Made by a program: the position numbers and the translations under genes
Notes under the pieces: model-generated
Told to the model about the DNA's origin: nothing
Seen by the model: the letters and a program-made list of their open reading frames with translations, nothing else
Databases searched by the model: none
NCBI GenBank assembly: GCA_028622995.1
Contig: JAJQJQ010000082.1
Span: 124,001-188,000, forward strand
Length of the DNA stretch: 64,000 nt
DNA from: Panagrolaimus kolymaensis
Lineage: Eukaryota > Nematoda > Chromadorea > Rhabditida > Panagrolaimidae
Reading direction: 5' to 3'
Shown here: positions 48,301 to 63,944 of the stretch, piece after piece
How positions within the stretch are numbered: the stretch's first letter is position 1
Layout: each line of letters starts with the position of its first letter

Positions 48301-51300
48301 TTTAGCAGGATCCAATATTTTTTAAGAAAAAAATAAAATCAAAAATAGTAGTGCAGATAATTTACCGAATCACTTTCATGAGTGACAGTGAAGAAAGAAA
48401 CATTTTGGTTTGAAACAAATAGGGGCAGATAATATTTTAGCAGGATCCAATATTTTTTAAGAAAAAAATAAAATCAAAAATAGTAGTGCAGATAATTTAC
48501 TGAATCACTTTCATGAGTGACAGTGAAGAAAGAAACTTTTTGGTTTGAAACAAATAGGGGCAGATAATATTTTAGCAGGATCCAATATTTTTTAAGAAAA
48601 AAATAAAATCAAAAATAGTAGTGCAGATAATTTACCGAATCACTTTCATGAGTGACAGTGAAGAAAGAAACATTTTGGTTTGAAACAAATAGGGGCAGAT
48701 AATATTTTAGCAGGATCCAATATTTTTCAAGAAAAAAATAAAATCAAAAATAGTAGTGCAGATAATTTACTGAATCACTTTCATGAGTGACAGTGAAGAA
48801 AGAAACATTTTGGTTTGAAACAAATAGGGGCAGATAATATTTTAGCAGGATCCAATATTTTTTAAGAAAAAAATAAAATCAAAAATAGTAGTGCAGATAA
48901 TTTACTGAATCACTTTCATGAGTGACAGTGAAGAAAGAAACATTTTGGTTTGAAACAAATAGGGGCAGATAATATTTTAGCAGGATCCAATATTTTTTAA
49001 GAAAAAAATAAAATCAAAAATAGTAGTGCAGATAATTTACTGAATCACTTTCATGAGTGACAGTGAAGAAAGAAACATTTTGGTTTGAAACAAATAGGGG
49101 CAGATAATATTTTAGCAGGATCCAATATTTTTTAAGAAAAAAATAAAATCAAAAATAGTAGTGCAGATAATTTACTGAATCACTTTCATGAGTGACAGTG
49201 AAGAAAGAAACATTTTGGTTTGAAACAAATAGGGGCAGATAATATTTTAGCAGGATCCAATATTTTTTAAGAAAAAAATAAAATCAAAAATAGTAGTGCA
49301 GATAATTTACTGAATCACTTTCATGAGTGACAGTGAAGAAAGAAACATTTTGGTTTGAAACAAATAGGGGCAGATAATATTTTAGCAGGATCCAATATTT
49401 TTTAAGAAAAAAATAAAATCAAAAATAGTAGTGCAGATAATTTACTGAATCACTTTCATGAGTGACAGTGAAGAAAGAAACATTTTGGTTTGAAACAAAT
49501 AGGGGCCTTTGCCATTTTAGCAGTATCCAATATTTTTTAAGAAAAAAATAAAATCAAAAATAGTAGTGCAGATAATTTACTGAATCACTTTCATGAGTGA
49601 CAGTGAAGAAAGAAACTTTTTGGTTTGAAACAAATAGGGGCAGATAATATTTTAGCAGGATCCAATATTTTTTAAGAAAAAAATAAAATCAAAAATAGTA
49701 GTGCAGATAATTTACTGAATCACTTTCATGAGTGACAGTGAAGAAAGAAACTTTTTGGTTTGAAACAAATAGGGGCAGATAATATTTTAGCAGGATCCAA
49801 TATTTTTTAAGAAAAAAATAAAATCAAAAATAGTAGTGCAGATAATTTACTGAATCACTTTCATGAGTGACAGTGAAGAAAGAAACTTTTTGGTTTGAAA
49901 CAAATAGGGGCAGATAATATTTTAGCAGGATCCAATATTTTTTAAGAAAAAAATAAAATCAAAAATAGTAGTGCAGATAATTTACTGAATCACTTTCATG
50001 AGTGACAGTGAAGAAAGAAACATTTTGGTTTGAAACAAATAGGGGCAGATAATATTTTAGCAGGATCCAATATTTTTTAAGAAAAAAATAAAATCAAAAA
50101 TAGTAGTGCAGATAATTTACTGAATCACTTTCATGAGTGACAGTGAAGAAAGAAACATTTTGGTTTGAAACAAATAGGGGCAGATAATATTTTAGCAGGA
50201 TCCAATATTTTTTAAGAAAAAAATAAAATCAAAAATAGTAGTGCAGATAATTTACTGAATCACTTTCATGAGTGACAGTGAAGAAAGAAACTTTTTGGTT
50301 TGAAACAAATAGGGGCAGATAATATTTTAGCAGGATCCAATATTTTTTAAGAAAAAAATAAAATCAAAAATAGTAGTGCAGATAATTTACTGAATCACTT
50401 TCATGAGTGACAGTGAAGAAAGAAACATTTTGGTTTGAAACAAATAGGGGCAGATAATATTTTAGCAGGATCCAATATTTTTTAAGAAAAAAATAAAATC
50501 AAAAATAGTAGTGCAGATAATTTACTGAATCACTTTCATGAGTGACAGTGAAGAAAGAAACTTTTTGGTTTGAAACAAATAGGGGCAGATAATATTTTAG
50601 CAGGATCCAATATTTTTTAAGAAAAAAATAAAATCAAAAATAGTAGTGCAGATAATTTACTGAATCACTTTCATGAGTGACAGTGAAGAAAGAAACATTT
50701 TGGTTTGAAACAAATAGGGGCAGATAATATTTTAGCAGGATCCAATATTTTTTAAGAAAAAAATAAAATCAAAAATAGTAGTGCAGATAATTTACCGAAT
50801 CACTTTCATGAGTGACAGTGAAGAAAGAAACATTTTGGTTTGAAACAAATAGGGGCAGATAATATTTTAGCAGGATCCAATATTTTTTAAGAAAAAAATA
50901 AAATCAAAAATAGTAGTGCAGATAATTTACCGAATCACTTTCATGAGTGACAGTGAAGAAAGAAACATTTTGGTTTGAAACAAATAGGGGCAGATAATAT
51001 TTTAGCAGGATCCAATATTTTTTAAGAAAAAAATAAAATCAAAAATAGTAGTGCAGATAATTTACTGAATCACTTTCATGAGTGACAGTGAAGAAAGAAA
51101 CATTTTGGTTTGAAACAAATAGGGGCAGATAATATTTTAGCAGGATCCAATATTTTTTAAGAAAAAAATAAAATCAAAAATAGTAGTGCAGATAATTTAC
51201 TGAATCACTTTCATGAGTGACAGTGAAGAAAGAAACATTTTGGTTTGAAACAAATAGGGGCCTTTGCCATTTTAGCAGTATCCAATATTTTTTAAGAAAA

Positions 51301-54300
51301 AAATAAAATCAAAAATAGTAGTGCAGATAATTTACTGAATCACTTTCATGAGTGACAGTGAAGAAAGAAACTTTTTGGTTTGAAACAAATAGGGGCAGAT
51401 AATATTTTAGCAGGATCCAATATTTTTTAAGAAAAAAATAAAATCAAAAATAGTAGTGCAGATAATTTACTGAATCACTTTCATGAGTGACAGTGAAGAA
51501 AGAAACATTTTGGTTTGAAACAAATAGGGGCAGATAATATTTTAGCAGGATCCAATATTTTTTAAGAAAAAAATAAAATCAAAAATAGTAGTGCAGATAA
51601 TTTACTGAATCACTTTCATGAGTGACAGTGAAGAAAGAAACTTTTTGGTTTGAAACAAATAGGGGCAGATAATATTTTAGCAGGATCCAATATTTTTTAA
51701 GAAAAAAATAAAATCAAAAATAGTAGTGCAGATAATTTACTGAATCACTTTCATGAGTGACAGTGAAGAAAGAAACATTTTGGTTTGAAACAAATAGGGG
51801 CAGATAATATTTTAGCAGGATCCAATATTTTTTAAGAAAAAAATAAAATCAAAAATAGTAGTGCAGATAATTTACTGAATCACTTTCATGAGTGACAGTG
51901 AAGAAAGAAACATTTTGGTTTGAAACAAATAGGGGCAGATAATATTTTAGCAGGATCCAATATTTTTTAAGAAAAAAATAAAATCAAAAATAGTAGTGCA
52001 GATAATTTACTGAATCACTTTCATGAGTGACAGTGAAGAAAGAAACTTTTTGGTTTGAAACAAATAGGGGCAGATAATATTTTAGCAGGATCCAATATTT
52101 TTTAAGAAAAAAATAAAATCAAAAATAGTAGTGCAGATAATTTACTGAATCACTTTCATGAGTGACAGTGAAGAAAGAAACATTTTGGTTTGAAACAAAT
52201 AGGGGCAGATAATATTTTAGCAGGATCCAATATTTTTTAAGAAAAAAATAAAATCAAAAATAGTAGTGCAGATAATTTACTGAATCACTTTCATGAGTGA
52301 CAGTGAAGAAAGAAACATTTTGGTTTGAAACAAATAGGGGCAGATAATATTTTAGCAGGATCCAATATTTTTTAAGAAAAAAATAAAATCAAAAATAGTA
52401 GTGCAGATAATTTACTGAATCACTTTCATGAGTGACAGTGAAGAAAGAAACTTTTTGGTTTGAAACAAATAGGGGCAGATAATATTTTAGCAGGATCCAA
52501 TATTTTTTAAGAAAAAAATAAAATCAAAAATAGTAGTGCAGATAATTTACTGAATCACTTTCATGAGTGACAGTGAAGAAAGAAACTTTTTGGTTTGAAA
52601 CAAATAGGGGCAGATAATATTTTAGCAGGATCCAATATTTTTTAAGAAAAAAATAAAATCAAAAATAGTAGTGCAGATAATTTACTGAATCACTTTCATG
52701 AGTGACAGTGAAGAAAGAAACATTTTGGTTTGAAACAAATAGGGGCAGATAATATTTTAGCAGGATCCAATATTTTTTAAGAAAAAAATAAAATCAAAAA
52801 TAGTAGTGCAGATAATTTACTGAATCACTTTCATGAGTGACAGTGAAGAAAGAAACATTTTGGTTTGAAACAAATAGGGGCAGATAATATTTTAGCAGGA
52901 TCCAATATTTTTTAAGAAAAAAATAAAATCAAAAATAGTAGTGCAGATAATTTACTGAATCACTTTCATGAGTGACAGTGAAGAAAGAAACTTTTTGGTT
53001 TGAAACAAATAGGGGCAGATAATATTTTAGCAGGATCCAATATTTTTTAAGAAAAAAATAAAATCAAAAATAGTAGTGCAGATAATTTACTGAATCACTT
53101 TCATGAGTGACAGTGAAGAAAAAAACATTTTGGTTTGAAACAAATAGGGGCAGATAATATTTTAGCAGGATCCAATATTTTTTAAGAAAAAAATAAAATC
53201 AAAAATAGTAGTGCAGATAATTTACTGAATCACTTTCATGAGTGACAGTGAAGAAAGAAACATTTTGGTTTGAAACAAATAGGGGCCTTTGCCATTTTAG
53301 CAGGATCCAATATTTTTTAAGAAAAAAATAAAATCAAAAATAGTAGTGCAGATAATTTACTGAATCACTTTCATGAGTGACAGTGAAGAAAGAAACATTT
53401 TGGTTTGAAACAAATAGGGGCAGATAATATTTTAGCAGGATCCAATATTTTTTAAGAAAAAAATAAAATCAAAAATAGTAGTGCAGATAATTTACTGAAT
53501 CACTTTCATGAGTGACAGTGAAGAAAGAAACTTTTTGGTTTGAAACAAATAGGGGCAGATAATATTTTAGCAGGATCCAATATTTTTTAAGAAAAAAATA
53601 AAATCAAAAATAGTAGTGCAGATAATTTACTGAATCACTTTCATGAGTGACAGTGAAGAAAGAAACTTTTTGGTTTGAAACAAATAGGGGCAGATAATAT
53701 TTTAGCAGGATCCAATATTTTTTAAGAAAAAAATAAAATCAAAAATAGTAGTGCAGATAATTTACTGAATCACTTTCATGAGTGACAGTGAAGAAAGAAA
53801 CATTTTGGTTTGAAACAAATAGGGGCAGATAATATTTTAGCAGGATCCAATATTTTTTAAGAAAAAAATAAAATCAAAAATAGTAGTGCAGATAATTTAC
53901 TGAATCACTTTCATGAGTGACAGTGAAGAAAGAAACATTTTGGTTTGAAACAAATAGGGGCAGATAATATTTTAGCAGGATCCAATATTTTTTAAGAAAA
54001 AAATAAAATCAAAAATAGTAGTGCAGATAATTTACTGAATCACTTTCATGAGTGACAGTGAAGAAAGAAACTTTTTGGTTTGAAACAAATAGGGGCAGAT
54101 AATATTTTAGCAGGATCCAATATTTTTTAAGAAAAAAATAAAATCAAAAATAGTAGTGCAGATAATTTACTGAATCACTTTCATGAGTGACAGTGAAGAA
54201 AAAAACATTTTGGTTTGAAACAAATAGGGGCAGATAATATTTTAGCAGGATCCAATATTTTTTAAGAAAAAAATAAAATCAAAAATAGTAGTGCAGATAA

Positions 54301-56299
54301 TTTACTGAATCACTTTCATGAGTGACAGTGAAGAAAGAAACATTTTGGTTTGAAACAAATAGGGGCAGATAATATTTTAGCAGGATCCAATATTTTTTAA
54401 GAAAAAAATAAAATCAAAAATAGTAGTGCAGATAATTTACTGAATCACTTTCATGAGTGACAGTGAAGAAAGAAACTTTTTGGTTTGAAACAAATAGGGG
54501 CAGATAATATTTTAGCAGGATCCAATATTTTTTAAGAAAAAAATAAAATCAAAAATAGTAGTGCAGATAATTTACTGAATCACTTTCATGAGTGACAGTG
54601 AAGAAAAAAACATTTTGGTTTGAAACAAATAGGGGCAGATAATATTTTAGCAGGATCCAATATTTTTTAAGAAAAAAATAAAATCAAAAATAGTAGTGCA
54701 GATAATTTACTGAATCACTTTCATGAGTGACAGTGAAGAAAGAAACATTTTGGTTTGAAACAAATAGGGGCCTTTGCCATTTTAGCAGTATCCAATATTT
54801 TTTAAGAAAAAAATAAAATCAAAAATAGTAGTGCAGATAATTTACTGAATCACTTTCATGAGTGACAGTGAAGAAAGAAACTTTTTGGTTTGAAACAAAT
54901 AGGGGCAGATAATATTTTAGCAGGATCCAATATTTTTTAAGAAAAAAATAAAATCAAAAATAGTAGTGCAGATAATTTACTGAATCACTTTCATGAGTGA
55001 CAGTGAAGAAAGAAACATTTTGGTTTGAAACAAATAGGGGCAGATAATATTTTAGCAGGATCCAATATTTTTTAAGAAAAAAATAAAATCAAAAATAGTA
55101 GTGCAGATAATTTACTGAATCACTTTCATGAGTGACAGTGAAGAAAGAAACATTTTGGTTTGAAACAAATAGGGGCAGATAATATTTTAGCAGGATCCAA
55201 TATTTTTTAAGAAAAAAATAAAATCAAAAATAGTAGTGCAGATAATTTACTGAATCACTTTCATGAGTGACAGTGAAGAAAGAAACATTTTGGTTTGAAA
55301 CAAATAGGGGCAGATAATATTTTAGCAGGATCCAATATTTTTTAAGAAAAAAATAAAATCAAAAATAGTAGTGCAGATAATTTACCGAATCACTTTCATG
55401 AGTGACAGTGAAGAAAGAAACATTTTGGTTTGAAACAAATAGGGGCAGATAATATTTTAGCAGGATCCAATATTTTTTAAGAAAAAAATAAAATCAAAAA
55501 TAGTAGTGCAGATAATTTACTGAATCACTTTCATGAGTGACAGTGAAGAAAGAAACATTTTGGTTTGAAACAAATAGGGGCAGATAATATTTTAGCAGGA
55601 TCCAATATTTTTTAAGAAAAAAATAAAATCAAAAATAGTAGTGCAGATAATTTACTGAATCACTTTCATGAGTGACAGTGAAGAAAGAAACATTTTGGTT
55701 TGAAACAAATAGGGGCCTTTGCCATTTTAGCAGTATCCAATATTTTTTAAGAAAAAAATAAAATCAAAAATAGTAGTGCAGATAATTTACTGAATCACTT
55801 TCATGAGTGACAGTGAAGAAAGAAACATTTTGGTTTGAAACAAATAGGGGCAGATAATATTTTAGCAGGATCCAATATTTTTTAAGAAAAAAATAAAATC
55901 AAAAATAGTAGTGCAGATAATTTACTGAATCACTTTCATGAGTGACAGTGAAGAAAGAAACATATTGGTTTGAAACAAATAGGGGCAGATAATATTTTAG
56001 CAGGATCCAATATTTTTTAAGAAAAAAATAAAATCAAAAATAGTAGTGCAGATAATTTACTGAATCACTTTCATGAGTGACAGTGAAGAAAGAAACATAT
56101 TGGTTTGAAACAAATAGGGGCAGATAATATTTTAGCAGGATCCAATATTTTTTAAGAAAAAAATAAAATCAAAAATAGTAGTGCAGATAATTTACTGAAT
56201 CACTTTCATGAGTGACAGTGAAGAAAGAAACTTTTTGGTTTGAAACAAATAGGGGCAGATAATATTTTAGCAGGATCCAATATTTTTTAAGAAAAAAAT

Positions 56300-59200
56300 A
56301 AAATCAAAATTAGTAGTGCAGATAATTTACTGAATCACTTTCATGAGTGACAGTGAAGAAAGAAACTTTTTGGTTTGAAACAAATAGGGGCAGATAATAT
56401 TTTAGCAGGATCCAATATTTTTTAAGAAAAAAATAAAATCAAAATTAGTAGTGCAGATAATTTACTGAATCACTTTCATGAGTGACAGTGAAGAAAGAAA
56501 CTTTTTGGTTTGAAACAAATAGGGGCAGATAATATTTTAGCAGGATCCATTATTTTTTAAGAAAAAAATAAAATCACAAATAGTAGTGCAGATAATTTAC
56601 TGAATCACTTTCATGAGTGACAGTGAAGAAAGAAACTTTTTGGTTTGAAACAAATAGGGGCAGATAATATTTTAGCAGGATCCAATATTTTTTAAGAAAA
56701 AAATAAAATCAAAATTAGTAGTGCAGATAATTTACTGAATCACTTTCATGAGTGACAGTGAAGAAAGAAACTTTTTGGTTTGAAACAAATAGGGGCAGAT
56801 AATATTTTAGCAGGATCCATTATTTTTTAAGAAAAAAATAAAATCAAAATTAGTAGTGCAGATAATTTACTGAATCACTTTCATGAGTGACAGTGAAGAA
56901 AGAAACTTTTTGGTTTGAAACAAATAGGGGCAGATAATATTTTAGCAGGATCCAATATTTTTTAAGAAAAAAATAAAATCAAAATTAGTAGTGCAGATAA
57001 TTTACTGAATCACTTTCATGAGTGACAGTGAAGAAAGAAACTTTTTGGTTTGAAACAAATAGGGGCAGATAATATTTTAGCAGGATCCAATATTTTTTAA
57101 GAAAAAAATAAAATCAAAATTAGTAGTGCAGATAATTTACTGAATCACTTTCATGAGTGACAGTGAAGAAAGAAACTTTTTGGTTTGAAACAAATAGGGG
57201 CAGATAATATTTTAGCAGGATCCAATATTTTTTAAGAAAAAAATAAAATCAAAATTAGTAGTGCAGATAATTTACTGAATCACTTTCATGAGTGACAGTG
57301 AAGAAAGAAACTTTTTGGTTTGAAACAAATAGGGGCAGATAATATTTTAGCAGGATCCATTATTTTTTAAGAAAAAAATAAAATCACAAATAGTAGTGCA
57401 GATAATTTACTGAATCACTTTCATGAGTGACAGTGAAGAAAGAAACTTTTTGGTTTGAAACAAATAGGGGCAGATAATATTTTAGCAGGATCCAATATTT
57501 TTTAAGAAAAAAATAAAATCAAAATTAGTAGTGCAGATAATTTACTGAATCACTTTCATGAGTGACAGTGAAGAAAGAAACTTTTTGGTTTGAAACAAAT
57601 AGGGGCAGATAATATTTTAGCAGGATCCATTATTTTTTAAGAAAAAAATAAAATCAAAATTAGTAGTGCAGATAATTTACTGAATCACTTTCATGAGTGA
57701 CAGTGAAGAAAGAAACTTTTTGGTTTGAAACAAATAGGGGCAGATAATATTTTAGCAGGATCCAATATTTTTTAAGAAAAAAATAAAATCAAAATTAGTA
57801 GTGCAGATAATTTACTGAATCACTTTCATGAGTGACAGTGAAGAAAGAAACTTTTTGGTTTGAAACAAATAGGGGCAGATAATATTTTAGCAGGATCCAT
57901 TATTTTTTAAGAAAAAAATAAAATCACAAATAGTAGTGCAGATAATTTACTGAATCACTTTCATGAGTGACAGTGAAGAAAGAAACTTTTTGGTTTGAAA
58001 CAAATAGGGGCAGATAATATTTTAGCAGGATCCATTATTTTTTAAGAAAAAAATAAAATCAAAATTAGTAGTGCAGATAATTTACTGAATCACTTTCATG
58101 AGTGACAGTGAAGAAAGAAACTTTTTGGTTTGAAACAAATAGGGGCAGATAATATTTTAGCAGGATCCAATATTTTTTAAGAAAAAAATAAAATCAAAAT
58201 TAGTAGTGCAGATAATTTACTGAATCACTTTCATGAGTGACAGTGAAGAAAGAAACTTTTTGGTTTGAAACAAATAGGGGCAGATAATATTTTAGCAGGA
58301 TCCATTATTTTTTAAGAAAAAAATAAAATCAAAATTAGTAGTGCAGATAATTTACTGAATCACTTTCATGAGTGACAGTGAAGAAAGAAACTTTTTGGTT
58401 TGAAACAAATAGGGGCAGATAATATTTTAGCAGGATCCATTATTTTTTAAGAAAAAAATAAAATCACAAATAGTAGTGCAGATAATTTACTGAATCACTT
58501 TCATGAGTGACAGTGAAGAAAGAAACTTTTTGGTTTGAAACAAATAGGGGCAGATAATATTTTAGCAGGATCCATTATTTTTTAAGAAAAAAATAAAATC
58601 AAAATTAGTAGTGCAGATAATTTACTGAATCACTTTCATGAGTGACAGTGAAGAAAGAAACTTTTTGGTTTGAAACAAATAGGGGCAGATAATATTTTAG
58701 CAGGATCCATTATTTTTTAAGAAAAAAATAAAATCAAAATTAGTAGTGCAGATAATTTACTGAATCACTTTCATGAGTGACAGTGAAGAAAGAAACTTTT
58801 TGGTTTGAAACAAATAGGGGCAGATAATATTTTAGCAGGATCCAATATTTTTTAAGAAAAAAATAAAATCAAAATTAGTAGTGCAGATAATTTACTGAAT
58901 CACTTTCATGAGTGACAGTGAAGAAAGAAACTTTTTGGTTTGAAACAAATAGGGGCAGATAATATTTTAGCAGGATCCATTATTTTTTAAGAAAAAAATA
59001 AAATCAAAATTAGTAGTGCAGATAATTTACTGAATCACTTTCATGAGTGACAGTGAAGAAAGAAACTTTTTGGTTTGAAACAAATAGGGGCAGATAATAT
59101 TTTAGCAGGATCCAATATTTTTTAAGAAAAAAATAAAATCAAAATTAGTAGTGCAGATAATTTACTGAATCACTTTCATGAGTGACAGTGAAGAAAGAAA

Positions 59201-62200
59201 CTTTTTGGTTTGAAACAAATAGGGGCAGATAATATTTTAGCAGGATCCAATATTTTTTAAGAAAAAAATAAAATCAAAATTAGTAGTGCAGATAATTTAC
59301 TGAATCACTTTCATGAGTGACAGTGAAGAAAGAAACTTTTTGGTTTGAAACAAATAGGGGCAGATAATATTTTAGCAGGATCCAATATTTTTTAAGAAAA
59401 AAATAAAATCAAAATTAGTAGTGCAGATAATTTACTGAATCACTTTCATGAGTGACAGTGAAGAAAGAAACTTTTTGGTTTGAAACAAATAGGGGCAGAT
59501 AATATTTTAGCAGGATCCATTATTTTTTAAGAAAAAAATAAAATCAAAATTAGTAGTGCAGATAATTTACTGAATCACTTTCATGAGTGACAGTGAAGAA
59601 AGAAACTTTTTGGTTTGAAACAAATAGGGGCAGATAATATTTTAGCAGGATCCAATATTTTTTAAGAAAAAAATAAAATCAAAATTAGTAGTGCAGATAA
59701 TTTACTGAATCACTTTCATGAGTGACAGTGAAGAAAGAAACTTTTTGGTTTGAAACAAATAGGGGCAGATAATATTTTAGCAGGATCCAATATTTTTTAA
59801 GAAAAAAATAAAATCAAAATTAGTAGTGCAGATAATTTACTGAATCACTTTCATGAGTGACAGTGAAGAAAGAAACTTTTTGGTTTGAAACAAATAGGGG
59901 CAGATAATATTTTAGCAGGATCCATTATTTTTTAAGAAAAAAATAAAATCACAAATAGTAGTGCAGATAATTTACTGAATCACTTTCATGAGTGACAGTG
60001 AAGAAAGAAACTTTTTGGTTTGAAACAAATAGGGGCAGATAATATTTTAGCAGGATCCAATATTTTTTAAGAAAAAAATAAAATCAAAATTAGTAGTGCA
60101 GATAATTTACTGAATCACTTTCATGAGTGACAGTGAAGAAAGAAACTTTTTGGTTTGAAACAAATAGGGGCAGATAATATTTTAGCAGGATCCATTATTT
60201 TTTAAGAAAAAAATAAAATCAAAATTAGTAGTGCAGATAATTTACTGAATCACTTTCATGAGTGACAGTGAAGAAAGAAACTTTTTGGTTTGAAACAAAT
60301 AGGGGCAGATAATATTTTAGCAGGATCCAATATTTTTTAAGAAAAAAATAAAATCAAAATTAGTAGTGCAGATAATTTACTGAATCACTTTCATGAGTGA
60401 CAGTGAAGAAAGAAACTTTTTGGTTTGAAACAAATAGGGGCAGATAATATTTTAGCAGGATCCATTATTTTTTAAGAAAAAAATAAAATCACAAATAGTA
60501 GTGCAGATAATTTACTGAATCACTTTCATGAGTGACAGTGAAGAAAGAAACTTTTTGGTTTGAAACAAATAGGGGCAGATAATATTTTAGCAGGATCCAA
60601 TATTTTTTAAGAAAAAAATAAAATCAAAATTAGTAGTGCAGATAATTTACTGAATCACTTTCATGAGTGACAGTGAAGAAAGAAACTTTTTGGTTTGAAA
60701 CAAATAGGGGCAGATAATATTTTAGCAGGATCCATTATTTTTTAAGAAAAAAATAAAATCAAAATTAGTAGTGCAGATAATTTACTGAATCACTTTCATG
60801 AGTGACAGTGAAGAAAGAAACTTTTTGGTTTGAAACAAATAGGGGCAGATAATATTTTAGCAGGATCCAATATTTTTTAAGAAAAAAATAAAATCAAAAT
60901 TAGTAGTGCAGATAATTTACTGAATCACTTTCATGAGTGACAGTGAAGAAAGAAACTTTTTGGTTTGAAACAAATAGGGGCAGATAATATTTTAGCAGGA
61001 TCCAATATTTTTTAAGAAAAAAATAAAATCAAAATTAGTAGTGCAGATAATTTACTGAATCACTTTCATGAGTGACAGTGAAGAAAGAAACTTTTTGGTT
61101 TGAAACAAATAGGGGCAGATAATATTTTAGCAGGATCCAATATTTTTTAAGAAAAAAATAAAATCAAAATTAGTAGTGCAGATAATTTACTGAATCACTT
61201 TCATGAGTGACAGTGAAGAAAGAAACTTTTTGGTTTGAAACAAATAGGGGCAGATAATATTTTAGCAGGATCCAATATTTTTAAGAAAAAAATAAAATCA
61301 AAATTAGTAGTGCAGATAATTTACTGAATCACTTTCATGAGTGACAGTGAAGAAAGAAACTTTTTGGTTTGAAACAAATAGGGGCAGATAATATTTTAGC
61401 AGGATCCATTATTTTTTAAGAAAAAAATAAAATCAAAATTAGTAGTGCAGATAATTTACTGAATCACTTTCATGAGTGACAGTGAAGAAAGAAACTTTTT
61501 GGTTTGAAACAAATAGGGGCAGATAATATTTTAGCAGGATCCAATATTTTTTAAGAAAAAAATAAAATCAAAATTAGTAGTGCAGATAATTTACTGAATC
61601 ACTTTCATGAGTGACAGTGAAGAAAGAAACTTTTTGGTTTGAAACAAATAGGGGCAGATAATATTTTAGCAGGATCCAATATTTTTTAAGAAAAAAATAA
61701 AATCAAAATTAGTAGTGCAGATAATTTACTGAATCACTTTCATGAGTGACAGTGAAGAAAGAAACTTTTTGGTTTGAAACAAATAGGGGCAGATAATATT
61801 TTAGCAGGATCCATTATTTTTTAAGAAAAAATAAAATCAAAATTAGTAGTGCAGATAATTTACTGAATCACTTTCATGAGTGACAGTGAAGAAAGAAACT
61901 TTTTGGTTTGAAACAAATAGGGGCAGATAATATTTTAGCAGGATCCATTATTTTTTAAGAAAAAAATAAAATCACAAATAGTAGTGCAGATAATTTACTG
62001 AATCACTTTCATGAGTGACAGTGAAGAAAGAAACTTTTTGGTTTGAAACAAATAGGGGCAGATAATATTTTAGCAGGATCCATTATTTTTTAAGAAAAAA
62101 ATAAAATCAAAATTAGTAGTGCAGATAATTTACTGAATCACTTTCATGAGTGACAGTGAAGAAAGAAACTTTTTGGTTTGAAACAAATAGGGGCAGATAA

Positions 62201-63944
62201 TATTTTAGCAGGATCCATTATTTTTTAAGAAAAAAATAAAATCAAAATTAGTAGTGCAGATAATTTACTGAATCACTTTCATGAGTGACAGTGAAGAAAG
62301 AAACTTTTTGGTTTGAAACAAATAGGGGCAGATAATATTTTAGCAGGATCCAATATTTTTTAAGAAAAAAATAAAATCAAAATTAGTAGTGCAGATAATT
62401 TACTGAATCACTTTCATGAGTGACAGTGAAGAAAGAAACTTTTTGGTTTGAAACAAATAGGGGCAGATAATATTTTAGCAGGATCCATTATTTTTTAAGA
62501 AAAAAATAAAATCAAAATTAGTAGTGCAGATAATTTACTGAATCACTTTCATGAGTGACAGTGAAGAAAGAAACTTTTTGGTTTGAAACAAATAGGGGCA
62601 GATAATATTTTAGCAGGATCCAATATTTTTTAAGAAAAAAATAAAATCAAAATTAGTAGTGCAGATAATTTACTGAATCACTTTCATGAGTGACAGTGAA
62701 GAAAGAAACTTTTTGGTTTGAAACAAATAGGGGCAGATAATATTTTAGCAGGATCCATTATTTTTTAAGAAAAAAATAAAATCAAAATTAGTAGTGCAGA
62801 TAATTTACTGAATCACTTTCATGAGTGACTGTGAAGAAAGAAACTTTTTGGTTTGAAACAAATAGGGGCAGATAATATTTTAGCAGGATCCAATATTTTT
62901 TAAGAAAAAAATAAAATCAAAATTAGTAGTGCAGATAATTTACTGAATCACTTTCATGAGTGACAGTGAAGAAAGAAACTTTTTGGTTTGAAACAAATAG
63001 GGGCAGATAATATTTTAGCAGGATCCATTATTTTTTAAGAAAAAAATAAAATCACAAATAGTAGTGCAGATAATTTACTGAATCACTTTCATGAGTGACA
63101 GTGAAGAAAGAAACTTTTTGGTTTGAAACAAATAGGGGCAGATAATATTTTAGCAGGATCCATTATTTTTTAAGAAAAAAATAAAATCAAAATTAGTAGT
63201 GCAGATAATTTACTGAATCACTTTCATGAGTGACAGTGAAGAAAGAAACTTTTTGGTTTGAAACAAATAGGGGCAGATAATATTTTAGCAGGATCCAATA
63301 TTTTTTAAGAAAAAAATAAAATCAAAATTAGTAGTGCAGATAATTTACTGAATCACTTTCATGAGTGACAGTGAAGAAAGAAACTTTTTGGTTTGAAACA
63401 AATAGGGGCAGATAATATTTTAGCAGGATCCATTATTTTTTAAGAAAAAAATAAAATCACAAATAGTAGTGCAGATAATTTACTGAATCACTTTCATGAG
63501 TGACAGTGAAGAAAGAAACTTTTTGGTTTGAAACAAATAGGGGCAGATAATATTTTAGCAGGATCCATTATTTTTTAAGAAAAAAATAAAATCAAAATTA
63601 GTAGTGCAGATAATTTACTGAATCACTTTCAAGAGTGACAGTGAAGAAAGAAACTTTTTGGTTTGAAACAAATAGGGGCAGATAATATTTTAGCAGGATC
63701 CAATATTTTTTAAGAAAAAAATAAAATCAAAATTAGTAGTGCAGATAATTTACTGAATCACTTTCATGAGTGACAGTGAAGAAAGAAACTTTTTGGTTTG
63801 AAACAAATAGGGGCAGATAATATTTTAGCAGGATCCATTATTTTTTAAGAAAAAAATAAAATCAAAATTAGTAGTGCAGATAATTTACTGAATCACTTTC
63901 ATGAGTGACAGTGAAGAAAGAAACTTTTTGGTTTGAAACAAATA
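56300..63944 (-). repeat. Distal uniform block of the right array (AAAATTAG/ACTTTTTGG subtype)
   Basis: From the first AAAATTAG at about 56306, almost every monomer combines CTTTTTGG, GGGGCAGATAAT, and AAAATTAG or CACAAATAG, with CCAATATT and CCATTATT alternating. This corresponds to the hybrid subtype (CTGCCC, AGTTTC, TAATTTT) seen at 16336-16740 in the left array. Private changes include GTGACTGTG near 62826 and CAAGAGTGAC near 63630. At 63945-63956 the first GGGGTATATAAT (left-array subtype B) appears, so the subtype changes again at the window edge. Confidence 0.8.
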
